The notes under the pieces were generated by a model. That model made no database searches and was not told the origin of the DNA. It saw only the letters and a program-made list of their open reading frames with translations. Shown here piece by piece: positions 16,865 through 25,837 of a stretch of DNA of 64,000 bases (position 1 is the first letter of the stretch; every line of letters starts with the position of its first letter). Source of the stretch: UBA5336 sp964412785 (lineage in GTDB: Bacteria; Pseudomonadota; Alphaproteobacteria; Caulobacterales; Hyphomonadaceae). The stretch covers positions 1 to 64,000 of the forward strand of contig CAYPQD010000006.1 of assembly GCA_964412785.1 (NCBI GenBank), read 5' to 3'. A program made the position numbers and the translations under genes.

Positions 16865-19800
16865 CTAGGCCGGTGCCATGCCGCCCGAGGCATGGATGGC
16901 GCGCTGGATCGACGGCAGCCAGATGCCCTCATTGGCGTCGAGAATGAGGTCACTGGACAGACCTGACCGTTCAGCACCGGCCTTCGGCTTGCGCTTGCGG
17001 TAGCGGCTGCCGGCCTTTTCGAAGGCGGTCGGCGTCTCGTCCACCGATTCCGGCTTGCGCAGGCGCTCGCAGCGGTCGAACCAGGCGTGGTGGATGCCGA
17101 TCAGGTCGAGCGTTTCCCAGTCGAACACCGGGCTGCCGGAATTGCCGCCCTCGGTGGAGGCCTTGTAACGCAGGAGGACCGGATCCGGCGCGGTGTCCTG
17201 GCCGGGGGCGTTGTGATCCTCAAGCCGCAGATTGCGGATGGCGAGCGACAGCTCGCGGCCGCCGGGATGGCCGATCACGGTAACCTCCCTGGTCTCCGCT
17301 CTCCAGTATGTGCTCGCGAGTGGAGGCAGGCGCAGGGGGGTAACCCCCTCCGGCATCCGTTCCAGCTGCAGGACAGAGACATCATGCTTGTCCCGTGGCG
17401 AGGACCAGAGCAGGCCTTCGACCCGCAGGCGGTCGCGGGCGGGCGCCTTGGTGAAGTTGACCCTTGTCCCCTTCCAGCTGAGCTCGTCCCTGCGCGGACG
17501 CGGGCTGACCACGTGCTCATTGGTGAGGACAACCGGCAGGCCGGCCCAGTCCTCCCAGAGGGCACCGCCATCGACGAGGAAGCCGGTGCCCTTGGGATTG
17601 CCCTTGTCGGAATCGATCCGCGCGATCGCGGCGCCGAGCTCGACGAGCCGCTTGACCCATTCAAACTCGGTCACCTGGATTCCGTCAATCACCGCCTCGA
17701 AGACCGGGCTGGCGGCCCGGAGGACAGGGTGGCGGGCGCGCATGGCCTCCACGTCGCTGGTCCGGATGGATTCAAATTCGGCCTCGGTCAGGTCGACGCC
17801 CGCGCCCGGCAGGCCCATCAGGGCGATCTTCAGCGCGGTCACCAGTTCCCGCGCTTCCGGCGGGGCGTCGGCGCGCTCAAGCTGCCAGACCTGTTTCAGC
17901 TGGCGGAGGGTACCGGCGAGCTGGAACGGCGTCTTGCTGGCTTCGATATAATCGGCAAGGCGCTGCTCGGCGGCCTCCCAGTCCTCCAGCGCGAGGTGGG
18001 CCTCGGCGGCTGAGGCCATGTCCCAGGCGGCCTTAGCCGGGCTCTCGGCCGCGGCGATGTTCTCGTCGGCCACCTCGATCACCCGCCGGGCCAGCGCTGC
18101 GCGGTCTTCCATCGGCCGCACGGTCAGCGCGTCCCGGTCAGCGCGCGTCAGCATGGCGAGGGCGTTGACGCCATGCCAGATGCGCTCGCCCTGGCGGTCG
18201 GCCGGGACCTCGCGGAATGGCTCGAGATAGGCGGTGACCGCCTTGTCGAGGAAGGCCGCATCGCCGCCGGTCTCCGCGTCGATATAGAGGTCCTTGTAGA
18301 CACGCCCGCGCAGGCCGCGGGCCTGCAGCACCTCGCCATCATTGTCGCGGTCCTCATCGATGATCCGGTCAAGCGTGCGCAGCGCCTCGTCATAGAGGCC
18401 AAGCTCGATCAGCGCCTGCGCCTTGAAGCGCCGGGCGGAGGCGCGCACCTCGCGCATGTCCTCCGCCACCAGGGCCATGGCGTGCAGCAGGTCGAACTCG
18501 CGGGCATCGCGCAGCGATGTGAGGACGTTGGCGATGGCGCCCGCCCGCCCGTCCATGTCGGCATTCATGAGGTCGACCATGAGGTCGAGCGCGGCGCCAT
18601 AGCGCCCGCTTTCGGTGTCCTCTGCGTGCAGGGCCTCGATCCGCGCGGCGATGTCCTCCTTCGTCAGGGCCGCGACCGCCTCATAGACCGGGCCGGCGCT
18701 GCGCCCGCGCTTGTCGGCCGGCACCGGGGCTTCCAATGGCTCGTCCGGTCCGAGGTCGGCAATGCGCCGCGTCGGTTCGGCGGTGATGCCCTCGCCGGTC
18801 GATTCAAAGCGCGGTCCGCCCTTCACATGGTTCTCCAGGTCGCGGACCCGGTTCAGCCAGCCGCGCAGGAATTTGCGGCTTGACGGACGCCGCTCGACGA
18901 TCGCGTGATAGACGCCGCGGCGGATGTCGAGATAGGCGTCGAGGAGGCGGTCGATCAGGCCGGGACCCTGGCTCAGGCACTCGCGCATGGCCTGTTCGGT
19001 CTGGCGTCCGGAAATCCCGTCGCAGATGAGCGCGGTCCCGTCGAGCACGCGGTTGATCGCTTCCTGCAGGATCTTGATTCCCCGGCGCGGGCCCATGTTG
19101 ATCGCGGTGTCGAACAGCACGGTGGCGATCCGGCCCGGCCAGCGGGGGCGCACCACCGGCGTCCAGTAGTCCTCAAAATAGATCTGGCGCACCTCCTCAT
19201 GGGTGATCTGGCGCACATCGGCCCAGTGCTTGCCCTTCCTGTTGCGCCAGCGGTCATAGGTCGCCTGGGTGACGCCCATATTGGTGGCGCCGCCCGGGTC
19301 GTCCGGGTCGTTGACGAAGCCGCCCTCCCAGCGCAGCACGAAGTCCAGCGCGCGTTCGAAAGCAGCGGGCAGGCCGCCGGAGCCCGCCTCGTCCTCGTCG
19401 CTCTCGCCCCCCTCGTGTGGCGGTGGCGGCACCTTGGCGGCGATGGCCTTCTTCTTTTGGAAGATGCGGTTGCCCAGCCGGACCGCCCCGCGCGCGGCGA
19501 TGCCCCTGACGGCAGGCTCGATGAGGCTGAGGGATTCATAGGCCGGTGCCCCGGTCTCGGTCTCGTCTTCCGCGCGGGCCTCCGTTGGGAGGAAGACCTG
19601 GTCGAAGGCGTCCTCGAGCAGGCCGGGGTCGAAGCTGGAGCGCGCCTCCTCGCCGAAGCTCTCATAGCGCGAATAACTCTCGGTGGCCGACTGGGCGACC
19701 TCGTCAGCGAAGTCCTGCAGCAGCTTCGCCTGCGGACGGCAGAGGTCGAGGCTGGTCTCGCAGGCCCGCTTGAAGCGGCCGATCGCGGCCTCGAAGGTGT

Positions 19801-20584
19801 CGAGGTCGCCGGTCACGCCGGCTTCGCGCACGATCGCCCAGGGCTCCTGCAGGTCGGGGGCAAACATCCAGTCACGGCGCTCGTGCATCCGCTCGATCTC
19901 GAAGACGATATAAGGCGCCTTGCGCACGGGCCGCCCCTGTGCGTTGACGAGGACATGGCCGGCATTGAGGTAGAGATCGGTGTCGCTGAGACCGGCCTTG
20001 CGGTTGAAGATCACCGCAAACACGCCGGCCTGGGAGCGCGTGCGCAGGGAGCCGCGATAGCCGACCTCAAGCTTGAAGCCCTCATCGGTGCCGAATACCT
20101 TGTCGATACCCGATTTCAGGAGCGTCGCAAAGGGCAGGGCCGTGCTGACGAAGGGCACATTGGCGTGGGCGGAAATCTCGCTCAGCATGGACAGCATCTG
20201 GCCCAGCTCGTCGCGCGCCTCGGCGGCGAACAGACCGAATTCCAGCTGCAGGTCGCCGCGGAAGGGCACCGGGCCGAGTACCGACTGCTCGCGCTGCAGC
20301 ACCCGGTCGAGGCCCGACCTGGAGACGCTGCCGAGGAATTCCGGCGCGACAAGGGTCTGGAAGTCGAGATCGCCGCGGGCAAAGGCGCGGAAGTGCACCG
20401 CCGGGTAGAAGGTCTGCATGAACCCCTTGGTGTGCAGGCGCTGCGACAGGATGGTGAAGCGGACATAGTCCTCTCCCGGCACCAGGCTTTCGCCCTCGCC
20501 CGGTCCGGAGTTAAGGGCACGCAGCCCGTCATCCTCCGGGCGCAGCGCTGCGCTCAGGTAGAGAAAGTCATCCCACTGGCTCAT
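16865..20584 (-). CDS. Multidomain protein: unknown N-terminus, GH108 domain, helical repeats, trypsin-like protease
   Basis: A 1239-residue protein without signal peptide. Residues 1-300 form an unrecognised, strand-rich region (FKLEVGYRGSLRTRS, DTDLYLNAGHVLVNAQGRP, APYIVFEIERMHERRDW). After a charged linker, 409-590 match glycoside hydrolase family 108: VLRWEGGFVNDPDDPGGATN, catalytic Glu near 420, as in phage-type muramidases. Residues about 655-905 are TPR-like helices resembling the MAP3K TRAFs-binding region (ASARRFKAQALIELGLYDEA). Residues about 985-1170 are a trypsin-fold protease with His1024 (VVLTNEHVV), Asp1068 (KHDVSVLQL) and Ser1149 (TEGGNSGSPVF). ATG at 20584 follows GGGGAGTGGGACC. 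Fusing protease, repeats and a wall hydrolase suggests a conflict, toxin or stress effector; this is inference. It lies 217 bases from tRNA-Leu. Confidence 0.85.
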   Translation of the reverse strand: MSQWDDFLYLSAALRPEDDGLRALNSGPGEGESLVPGEDYVRFTILSQRLHTKGFMQTFYPAVHFRAFARGDLDFQTLVAPEFLGSVSRSGLDRVLQREQSVLGPVPFRGDLQLEFGLFAAEARDELGQMLSMLSEISAHANVPFVSTALPFATLLKSGIDKVFGTDEGFKLEVGYRGSLRTRSQAGVFAVIFNRKAGLSDTDLYLNAGHVLVNAQGRPVRKAPYIVFEIERMHERRDWMFAPDLQEPWAIVREAGVTGDLDTFEAAIGRFKRACETSLDLCRPQAKLLQDFADEVAQSATESYSRYESFGEEARSSFDPGLLEDAFDQVFLPTEARAEDETETGAPAYESLSLIEPAVRGIAARGAVRLGNRIFQKKKAIAAKVPPPPHEGGESDEDEAGSGGLPAAFERALDFVLRWEGGFVNDPDDPGGATNMGVTQATYDRWRNRKGKHWADVRQITHEEVRQIYFEDYWTPVVRPRWPGRIATVLFDTAINMGPRRGIKILQEAINRVLDGTALICDGISGRQTEQAMRECLSQGPGLIDRLLDAYLDIRRGVYHAIVERRPSSRKFLRGWLNRVRDLENHVKGGPRFESTGEGITAEPTRRIADLGPDEPLEAPVPADKRGRSAGPVYEAVAALTKEDIAARIEALHAEDTESGRYGAALDLMVDLMNADMDGRAGAIANVLTSLRDAREFDLLHAMALVAEDMREVRASARRFKAQALIELGLYDEALRTLDRIIDEDRDNDGEVLQARGLRGRVYKDLYIDAETGGDAAFLDKAVTAYLEPFREVPADRQGERIWHGVNALAMLTRADRDALTVRPMEDRAALARRVIEVADENIAAAESPAKAAWDMASAAEAHLALEDWEAAEQRLADYIEASKTPFQLAGTLRQLKQVWQLERADAPPEARELVTALKIALMGLPGAGVDLTEAEFESIRTSDVEAMRARHPVLRAASPVFEAVIDGIQVTEFEWVKRLVELGAAIARIDSDKGNPKGTGFLVDGGALWEDWAGLPVVLTNEHVVSPRPRRDELSWKGTRVNFTKAPARDRLRVEGLLWSSPRDKHDVSVLQLERMPEGVTPLRLPPLASTYWRAETREVTVIGHPGGRELSLAIRNLRLEDHNAPGQDTAPDPVLLRYKASTEGGNSGSPVFDWETLDLIGIHHAWFDRCERLRKPESVDETPTAFEKAGSRYRKRKPKAGAERSGLSSDLILDANEGIWLPSIQRAIHASGGMAPA

Positions 20585-20759
20585 TGGTCCCACTCCCCGA
20601 TTGGCGCAGGCTACCGCCACGGCCAGGGCAGCCCACCAGTCAATCCCCAGCCGCCGGCCTCCCCCTCACCGGGAAACCCCATCGACATGCCGAACCTTCG
20701 CGCAAAGCGCAGCCCGGCTCAAGCGAAATCGCGCTGCACGGGCCGGCCCTGGCCCGGCC

Positions 20760-20788
20760 TTGTCGCCGCCCGTTCATGGCCCCATAAC
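20760..20788 (+). promoter_or_regulatory. Candidate promoter of tRNA-Leu
   Basis: TTGTCG (20760-20765) and CATAAC (20783-20788) are 17 bases apart, and the tRNA begins 12 bases after the -10 box, as expected for a short tRNA leader. Confidence 0.45.
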
Positions 20789-20800
20789 AAGCAGCCGGCA

Positions 20801-20885
20801 GCGGATGTGGCGGAACCGGTAGACGCGCTGGATTTAGGTTCCAGTGCCGCAAGGCGTGGGGGTTCGAGTCCCTCCATCCGCACCA
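20801..20885 (+). tRNA. tRNA-Leu (anticodon TAG)
   Basis: The acceptor stem GCGGATG pairs with CATCCGC, the anticodon arm is CTGGA-TTTAGGT-TCCAG with anticodon TAG, a long variable arm typical of class II tRNAs is present, the T-arm carries GGTTCGAGTCC, and a templated CCA ends the gene. It reads CUA/CUG-type leucine codons. Its 3' end is the start of a direct repeat. Confidence 0.95.
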
Positions 20886-21038
20886 TTCCTGTTTGATCGC
20901 CCGCTTCGCCTTTGGCTTCGCGATGGATCGGGCTCAGGGCTGGGGTTCGGATCGGGGTGTGTCGCTCTTGCGGCACCATTCCTGTTTGATCGCCTGCTTC
21001 GCCTTTGGCTTCGCGATGGATCGGGCTCAGGGCTGGGG
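20880..21038. repeat. Direct repeat starting at the 3' end of tRNA-Leu
   Basis: Bases 20880-20945 recur at 20973-21038 with one difference (66 bases, period 93). The first copy begins with the terminal GCACCA of the tRNA, so the second copy also starts GCACCA. The 27 bases between copies are unique. Such duplications of a tRNA 3' end are typical of attachment sites or of loss of a second tRNA; no integrase gene is visible nearby. Confidence 0.7.
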
Positions 21039-21066
21039 GCGGGTTGAAAGGGGCCCGCCCGCGTCC

Positions 21067-24000
21067 TCAGCCAAGGCCGCTCCAGCCATCCGCCTCATTG
21101 GAAGCGGGCAATTCCGGCGGCGCCGCGAACAGGAAATCGAGGTCTCCGAGATCGGCAATATCGACATTCTGCAGCGTGATCGTGTTGCCGAGCCCGTCAT
21201 CGATCACGGCATCGAGGCCCACCTGGGTGAGGTGGCTGGTGATCAGGTCGGTGATGTCTGTGATGGCCGACACGCCCTGCAGGTCGATCTTCTCCGCGTC
21301 CGAGGTGGCAGCGAAATCGGTGATGATGTCGGTGCCAAAGGCGCCGGAGAACACGAACAGGTCAGCCTGTCCCGCGCCGGTGTAGGTGTCATTGCCAGCG
21401 CCGCCTTCCATGGTGTCGAAGCCCCCGCCGCCGAGAAGGATGTCATTGCCATCGCCGCCGACGAGCCAGTCGGACTGGGAGCCGCCCGACAGGCGGTCAT
21501 TGCCGCCCTCGCCAAGCAGCAGGTCCTCGCCCTCCTGGCCGAGCAGGATGTCATCGCCCTCGCCGCCTTCAAGCGTGTCGGCGCTCTCGCTCTCGCCGCC
21601 GACCAAGGTATCATTGCCGGCGCCGCCGATCAGGCTGTCCTCGCCGGCGCCGCCAAACACTCTGTCCTCGCCGTCGCCGCCATCAAGGGTGTCTGCATTG
21701 TTGCCGCCGTTCAGAAGGTCGTCGCCAAGCCCGCCGAACAGCAGGTCATTGCCGGTCTCGGACAGGAGGGTATCGGCACCGTCATTGCCCTCCAGCGTGT
21801 CATTGCCGGCGCCGGACAAGACAAAGTCGTCGCCGCCACCCCCCTGCACGCTGTCATCGCCATTGCCGCCATCGAGGCTGTCATTGCCCTCGCCGCCATC
21901 GATCGTATCATTCTTGTCCTCGCCCAGGACGGTGTCGTTGCCGTCGCCGCCGGTGATCACGTCGGCGCCGTTGCCGGCAAGGATGCTGTCATCGCCTGCA
22001 CCGCCATCAATGGTGTCGAATCCCTCGCCGGCATTGATGGTGTCTTCGCCATCGCCGCCGGTGATGACATCGCGGCCGACCCCGGTGTCGATGAGGTCTG
22101 CTCCGGTGCCGCCGTCGACGGTGTCGGCGCCGCTGTCATCGGTGAGGGTGTCATCGCCATCGCCGCCGCGCAGGATTGTGTCGGTGGCCGCGCCAGTCAG
22201 GCTGTCGGCGAAGGCGCTGCCTTCGGCGCCCTCGAACCCGGAGACGACATCGCCGGTCGCATCGCCGCCGGTTGCGGTCGAGAGCGCCAGGTCGACAATC
22301 ACGGCAAGCGTGCTGCCGGCATAACTCAGCACATCCATGCCGGCGCCACCGGTCAGCGTGTCGGCATTGGCGCCGCCTTCGATGGTGTCATCGCCATCGG
22401 CGCCATCGATGACGTCAAAGCCCACGCCGCCGGAGATGATATCGTTGATTATCGTCCCGGTGATGCCCTCGCTCTGGTCATCGCCGAAGATGTACACCCA
22501 TTCCCGGCCAGGGTCCCAGTCCACGAACTGGAATCCCGTGAAGTCGATCACCGTGACGGCATTCATCCGGATTTCGATGGTCTCGGTCGAATTCGCGTCG
22601 GGATTTCCGCGGAACACGGCCGTCTCGACGATCTCGTTGAAGGCGACCTCCTGAGCGCCGATCGCGACGGTGGTGTCTCCCGGAGTGTCGCCGGCGGCGA
22701 AGTGGATTTCCTCGATGAAGAACAGATCGAGGATTTGTGCGTCAAGGTCGAACAGCCCGGTGCCGCGCAGCCGGATGATGTCATACCCCTCATCGCCGCG
22801 AATGTTGCCGAAATAGGGCCCGGTCCCGTCAATCAGTTCGAACACATCGTCGCCGAGGCCACCGGTCACCTCTGCGGTGCCGCTGCCGATTATCAGCAGG
22901 TCATCACCCTCGCCGCCATCGAGGGAGGAATTGTCGCCGCCGATGATCAGGGTGTCGTCGCCGCCAAGGCCAGACAGGGTGTCGCGGCCTTCGGTCCCGT
23001 CGATCAGATTGGCACCGGCGTCGCCGGTGACCATGTTCGAGCCGGCGCCGTCGAGAATGTTCTCGAACCCGGTGAAGCTCGCACCGTCGACCGTGGCACT
23101 GCCCGTGGAGAAGTCGATGGCCACGCCCGAGCCCGCCCAGCTGACGAGGTCGAGGGTGTCCGTGTCGGCGCCGCCATCATGGCTGTCGCCGGTCGCCGGC
23201 GTGTTGACAACAAGCCAGTCATCGCCGGCGCCGCCATCGGTGATCGCCGCGCCGAGCCCGTCATGGACGAGTGTGTCATTGCCGGCGCCGCCGAGCAGGG
23301 TGTCGGTCCCGGCATCGTCGCCGGAGACGAGGCGGTCGTTGTCATCGCCGCCGTCGAGGCGGTCGCTGCCGCCGGTGGCACTGACGAGCGTGTCATTGCC
23401 GGCGCCGCCCTCAATGGTGGTGGCGCCCCAGCCGGTGTCGACGCGGTCGGCCAGACCGGTGGCGATCAGGGTCTCAAAGCCGCTGACCAGTTCGAACGGC
23501 CCGCCAGCGAGGCTCTGGATCAGGCCGACATCGAGGCGGAACGCGCCACCTGCGAGGCTGGAGGCGCTGAAGTCGAGGACGTCGGTGCCGGCGCCGCCAT
23601 CGAAGCTGTCGCCATCAATGCCGCCGATGACGGCAAGGGTGTCGTCGCCATCGCCGAGCGCGATCGCCTGCCCGCCGGTGCCGGCAGTGACGAGATCATT
23701 GCCGTCATAGCTGTCAACCACGCCGGCAGCGGCATCGCCGGTCAGGGTGTCATCGCCAATGGTGCCGACCTGGTAGCCGGTTGGTGTATAGACGGCGGCG
23801 CCATTGGCGCTGTCGCGTGTGTCGAGCAACTCCAGCCGGATGTCGCCGCCCTCGCTCCAGGTCAGGGCGACCCGCCCATCAGCCATTTCGGTGGCGCTGA
23901 CATCGCTGCCGGCCGCGGTGTTGAAGACGAATGCGCCGGCGACGGCAAGGCCACTGGCGTCATAGCGCTGGGCGGTGAGATCTCCGGTCGTGGCATCGGT

Positions 24001-24948
24001 ATAGGTCACGAGGAAGCCGCCATCGCCAAGGGCAATGAGCTGCGCGTCGCTGACACCGGCACCGGGCGAGCCGAGGCTGCCGCCGCCCGTGTCGCTGCCG
24101 GAAGCGTCGAACACACGGTAGACGATCAACGGGTCGGCGCCATCATCGCGGGTCCAGGCGATGACAAAGCCGCCGCCGGAGAGCGCGGTGATGCTGGGGG
24201 CGAAATCGGCGTCTGTGTTGGCATCGGTGCCGGCCACCATGGTCGGCGCGGTCAGCACCGTGCCGGCGGCATCCACGATCGCGACAGTGATGCGCTGGTC
24301 ACCGCCGGTGGGGGTGCTGGCCGTGGCAATGGCATAGGTCCCGGCCGCGAGCACGGCGATGTCGAAGCCGGCGATGGCGCCGGTCTCGGTGAGCAGGGTC
24401 TGCTCGCTGGCCAATTGCCAGGCCAGCGGGTTGGCGATGCGGTATTTCAGCGAGCCGGTGGCATCGTCCTCGATCCAGGCGATGAGGGTTGAGCTGTCAC
24501 TGGCTGCGGCGACGCCGGGCTGGCGGACATTGGGCGCGCTGGCCGAGGCGTCGGAAGCTGCCGTGAGCAGGGCCGTCGGCGTCCCGTCTGCGGTGTAGAA
24601 CTGCAAGCGGATCTGCGTGGCATTGGTCGCTGCGCCATTGAGGTCGTCGGCATCGGCATAGGCGGCGACGAAGCCGCCGGCGGGCAGGGCGTGCAGGCTG
24701 ACGCCGCTTTCATTGTCATCTGCAAAGCCGTTCATCTGGAAGCTGGCGCCGATCGGCTGGCCGAGCGGGTCGAACAGGCGGGCGACCAGGTCAGTGCCTG
24801 CTGCCGGCCCGGCACCCGTGTCGTCATCGGTCCAGACGACCAGCAGGTTCCCATTGGCCAGTTGGATTATCCGGGCGCCCGACTGGGTTCCGGCGGTGAT
24901 GGAATTGGCCGTTGCGGCATCAAGCCAGGTGACGGGCGTGGTTGTCAT
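21067..24948 (-). CDS. Large RTX (hemolysin-type calcium-binding repeat) protein
   Basis: A 1293-residue acidic protein with no N-terminal signal peptide, as expected for type I secretion. Residues 1 to about 395 hold repeated motifs of the type GGFVIAWTRDDG, GGFLVTYTDATTG, NGNLLVVWTDDDTG, suggesting a beta-propeller-like domain. From about 398 dense nonapeptides (GGAGNDTL, GGDGDDTL, GGEGNDSL) form calcium-binding beta-rolls in two blocks split by a non-RTX insert (about 703-836, containing GREWVYIFGDDQSEGITG). The C-terminal 100 residues (ADLFVFSGAFGTDIITDFAA onward) are the usual type I secretion region. No hlyB/hlyD-like genes are in the window. Start at 24948 follows GGGGGATCGCGATCC. Biological role (adhesin, S-layer-like, enzyme) unknown. 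Confidence 0.9.
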   Translation of the reverse strand: MTTTPVTWLDAATANSITAGTQSGARIIQLANGNLLVVWTDDDTGAGPAAGTDLVARLFDPLGQPIGASFQMNGFADDNESGVSLHALPAGGFVAAYADADDLNGAATNATQIRLQFYTADGTPTALLTAASDASASAPNVRQPGVAAASDSSTLIAWIEDDATGSLKYRIANPLAWQLASEQTLLTETGAIAGFDIAVLAAGTYAIATASTPTGGDQRITVAIVDAAGTVLTAPTMVAGTDANTDADFAPSITALSGGGFVIAWTRDDGADPLIVYRVFDASGSDTGGGSLGSPGAGVSDAQLIALGDGGFLVTYTDATTGDLTAQRYDASGLAVAGAFVFNTAAGSDVSATEMADGRVALTWSEGGDIRLELLDTRDSANGAAVYTPTGYQVGTIGDDTLTGDAAAGVVDSYDGNDLVTAGTGGQAIALGDGDDTLAVIGGIDGDSFDGGAGTDVLDFSASSLAGGAFRLDVGLIQSLAGGPFELVSGFETLIATGLADRVDTGWGATTIEGGAGNDTLVSATGGSDRLDGGDDNDRLVSGDDAGTDTLLGGAGNDTLVHDGLGAAITDGGAGDDWLVVNTPATGDSHDGGADTDTLDLVSWAGSGVAIDFSTGSATVDGASFTGFENILDGAGSNMVTGDAGANLIDGTEGRDTLSGLGGDDTLIIGGDNSSLDGGEGDDLLIIGSGTAEVTGGLGDDVFELIDGTGPYFGNIRGDEGYDIIRLRGTGLFDLDAQILDLFFIEEIHFAAGDTPGDTTVAIGAQEVAFNEIVETAVFRGNPDANSTETIEIRMNAVTVIDFTGFQFVDWDPGREWVYIFGDDQSEGITGTIINDIISGGVGFDVIDGADGDDTIEGGANADTLTGGAGMDVLSYAGSTLAVIVDLALSTATGGDATGDVVSGFEGAEGSAFADSLTGAATDTILRGGDGDDTLTDDSGADTVDGGTGADLIDTGVGRDVITGGDGEDTINAGEGFDTIDGGAGDDSILAGNGADVITGGDGNDTVLGEDKNDTIDGGEGNDSLDGGNGDDSVQGGGGDDFVLSGAGNDTLEGNDGADTLLSETGNDLLFGGLGDDLLNGGNNADTLDGGDGEDRVFGGAGEDSLIGGAGNDTLVGGESESADTLEGGEGDDILLGQEGEDLLLGEGGNDRLSGGSQSDWLVGGDGNDILLGGGGFDTMEGGAGNDTYTGAGQADLFVFSGAFGTDIITDFAATSDAEKIDLQGVSAITDITDLITSHLTQVGLDAVIDDGLGNTITLQNVDIADLGDLDFLFAAPPELPASNEADGWSGLG

Positions 24949-24994
24949 GGATCGCGATCCCCCGAGTAAGCCGGACGGTCCCGCCAGACTTTTT

Positions 24995-25046
24995 CGACTG
25001 TCGTAATGCAACGGTTGTGCTGCAACTGTGGTTCGGCGACTGTCGT
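24995..25046. promoter_or_regulatory. Paired palindromes upstream of the RTX gene
   Basis: The 10-mer CGACTGTCGT occurs at 24995-25004 and 25037-25046, 42 bases apart (about four helical turns). Each contains the odd palindrome CGAC-T-GTCG. They lie 47-98 bases upstream of the RTX start codon. A GTTG/CAAC inverted repeat sits between them. This arrangement suggests a regulator binding two sites on one DNA face. Confidence 0.4.
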
Positions 25047-25331
25047 GCCCATAAAGCCGGGGAAGTCCAGTGCGGACGCGCCATATGGTCGAAATTTTAG
25101 GTCAGCGGCGAGCCGCTTTGCCCTCCGGAAACGCGTGACAACAAAGATCTGCTGCGGCGCGATGGGTCCATTCGGTCGGGCGCCGCCACAGGGCCAAACC
25201 GGGCCGGGTGCGCGGATCGTCTCCAGATGCGAGAAGGATGGTGTCCGGCCGTGTGATGCCCGATCGGGCTGGGATGCAGGGGTAGCGGGCCAGGGGGGGT
25301 GTCGAATGGGGCGCTGACCGCGGTGGGGGGC

Positions 25332-25406
25332 TGGTGGGCGATACTGGGATTGAACCAGTGACCCCTGCCGTGTGAAGGCAGTGCTCTCCCGCTGAGCTAA
25401 TCGCCC
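25332..25406 (-). tRNA. tRNA-Val (anticodon CAC)
   Basis: Read on the minus strand, acceptor GGGCGAT pairs with ATCGCCC, the D-arm is GCTC-AGCGGGA-GAGC, the anticodon arm CTGCC-TTCACAC-GGCAG gives anticodon CAC, and the T-arm is ACTGG-TTCAATC-CCAGT, ending with encoded CCA. Length 75 including CCA. Confidence 0.95.
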
Positions 25407-25837
25407 CAGCCAAGCCTGCCCGATTAGGTGGGCGCGGGGAGGGGGTCAAGGGCACTGATACAGCCCGATATGCCGCGAGAGCTATGCAATAGCGAATAGG
25501 CGTATCGCAAATTCGTGCAACGGATGGCAGGAATGTGTCGGGAGCGGTGCGATTTCGTGAGCAGTCAAATCGAAAATGCAGAAGAAACTGCACGTCGTCC
25601 GGCGGGCATTGAGGCGCAAGGTGGAACCTGAACGGCGGTTCATTCTGAACAATCGTTCAGCCGCGTTCAGGTTCAGCGCGCCTGTTCGACCGGCCCTCTT
25701 GAGAAATCCGCTGCCGACGTCATCTATGTGTCATATCAGAGACAGGCCACCAACGGTCTGCGTTCAAGCAAAGAGGACAGGCAGCGGGGCGTTCGGAAAG
25801 GGCGCCCAGTGGTAATGAACAAAGCCTGGAGACCGAA
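25407..25837. other. Intergenic region with a long hairpin
   Basis: About 430 bases between tRNA-Val and the 80-residue gene. Besides the nested palindrome at 25624-25674 I see no credible gene; short open frames here lack ribosome sites and G/C third-position bias. It likely contains the promoter of the downstream small gene and perhaps a small RNA. Confidence 0.5.
25624..25674. promoter_or_regulatory. Nested palindrome, possible RNA hairpin or operator array
   Basis: A perfect 10-bp outer inverted repeat GAACCTGAAC / GTTCAGGTTC (25624-25633, 25665-25674) encloses GCGG / CCGC (25635-25638, 25661-25664) and an inner CTGAAC-AATC-GTTCAG (25645-25660). Seven GAAC/GTTC tetramers fall within these 51 bases. 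The spacing does not fit the alphaproteobacterial LexA box GTTC-N7-GTTC. No U-tract follows. Confidence 0.5.

Noticed and set aside
18905..20896. A 663-codon open frame on the plus strand
   Set aside because: Antisense of the GH108/trypsin fusion gene and runs across tRNA-Leu; a GC-rich shadow frame.
20893..24492. A 1199-codon open frame on the plus strand through the RTX gene
   Set aside because: It is the antisense of repeated GGxGxDxx codons, which read as Ala/Val-rich repeats; it has no domain or ribosome site of its own.
25624..25674. SOS (LexA) box
   Set aside because: The GTTC tetramers are spaced 2, 4, 6 or more bases apart, never the N7 needed for the alphaproteobacterial direct-repeat box, and no SOS gene follows.
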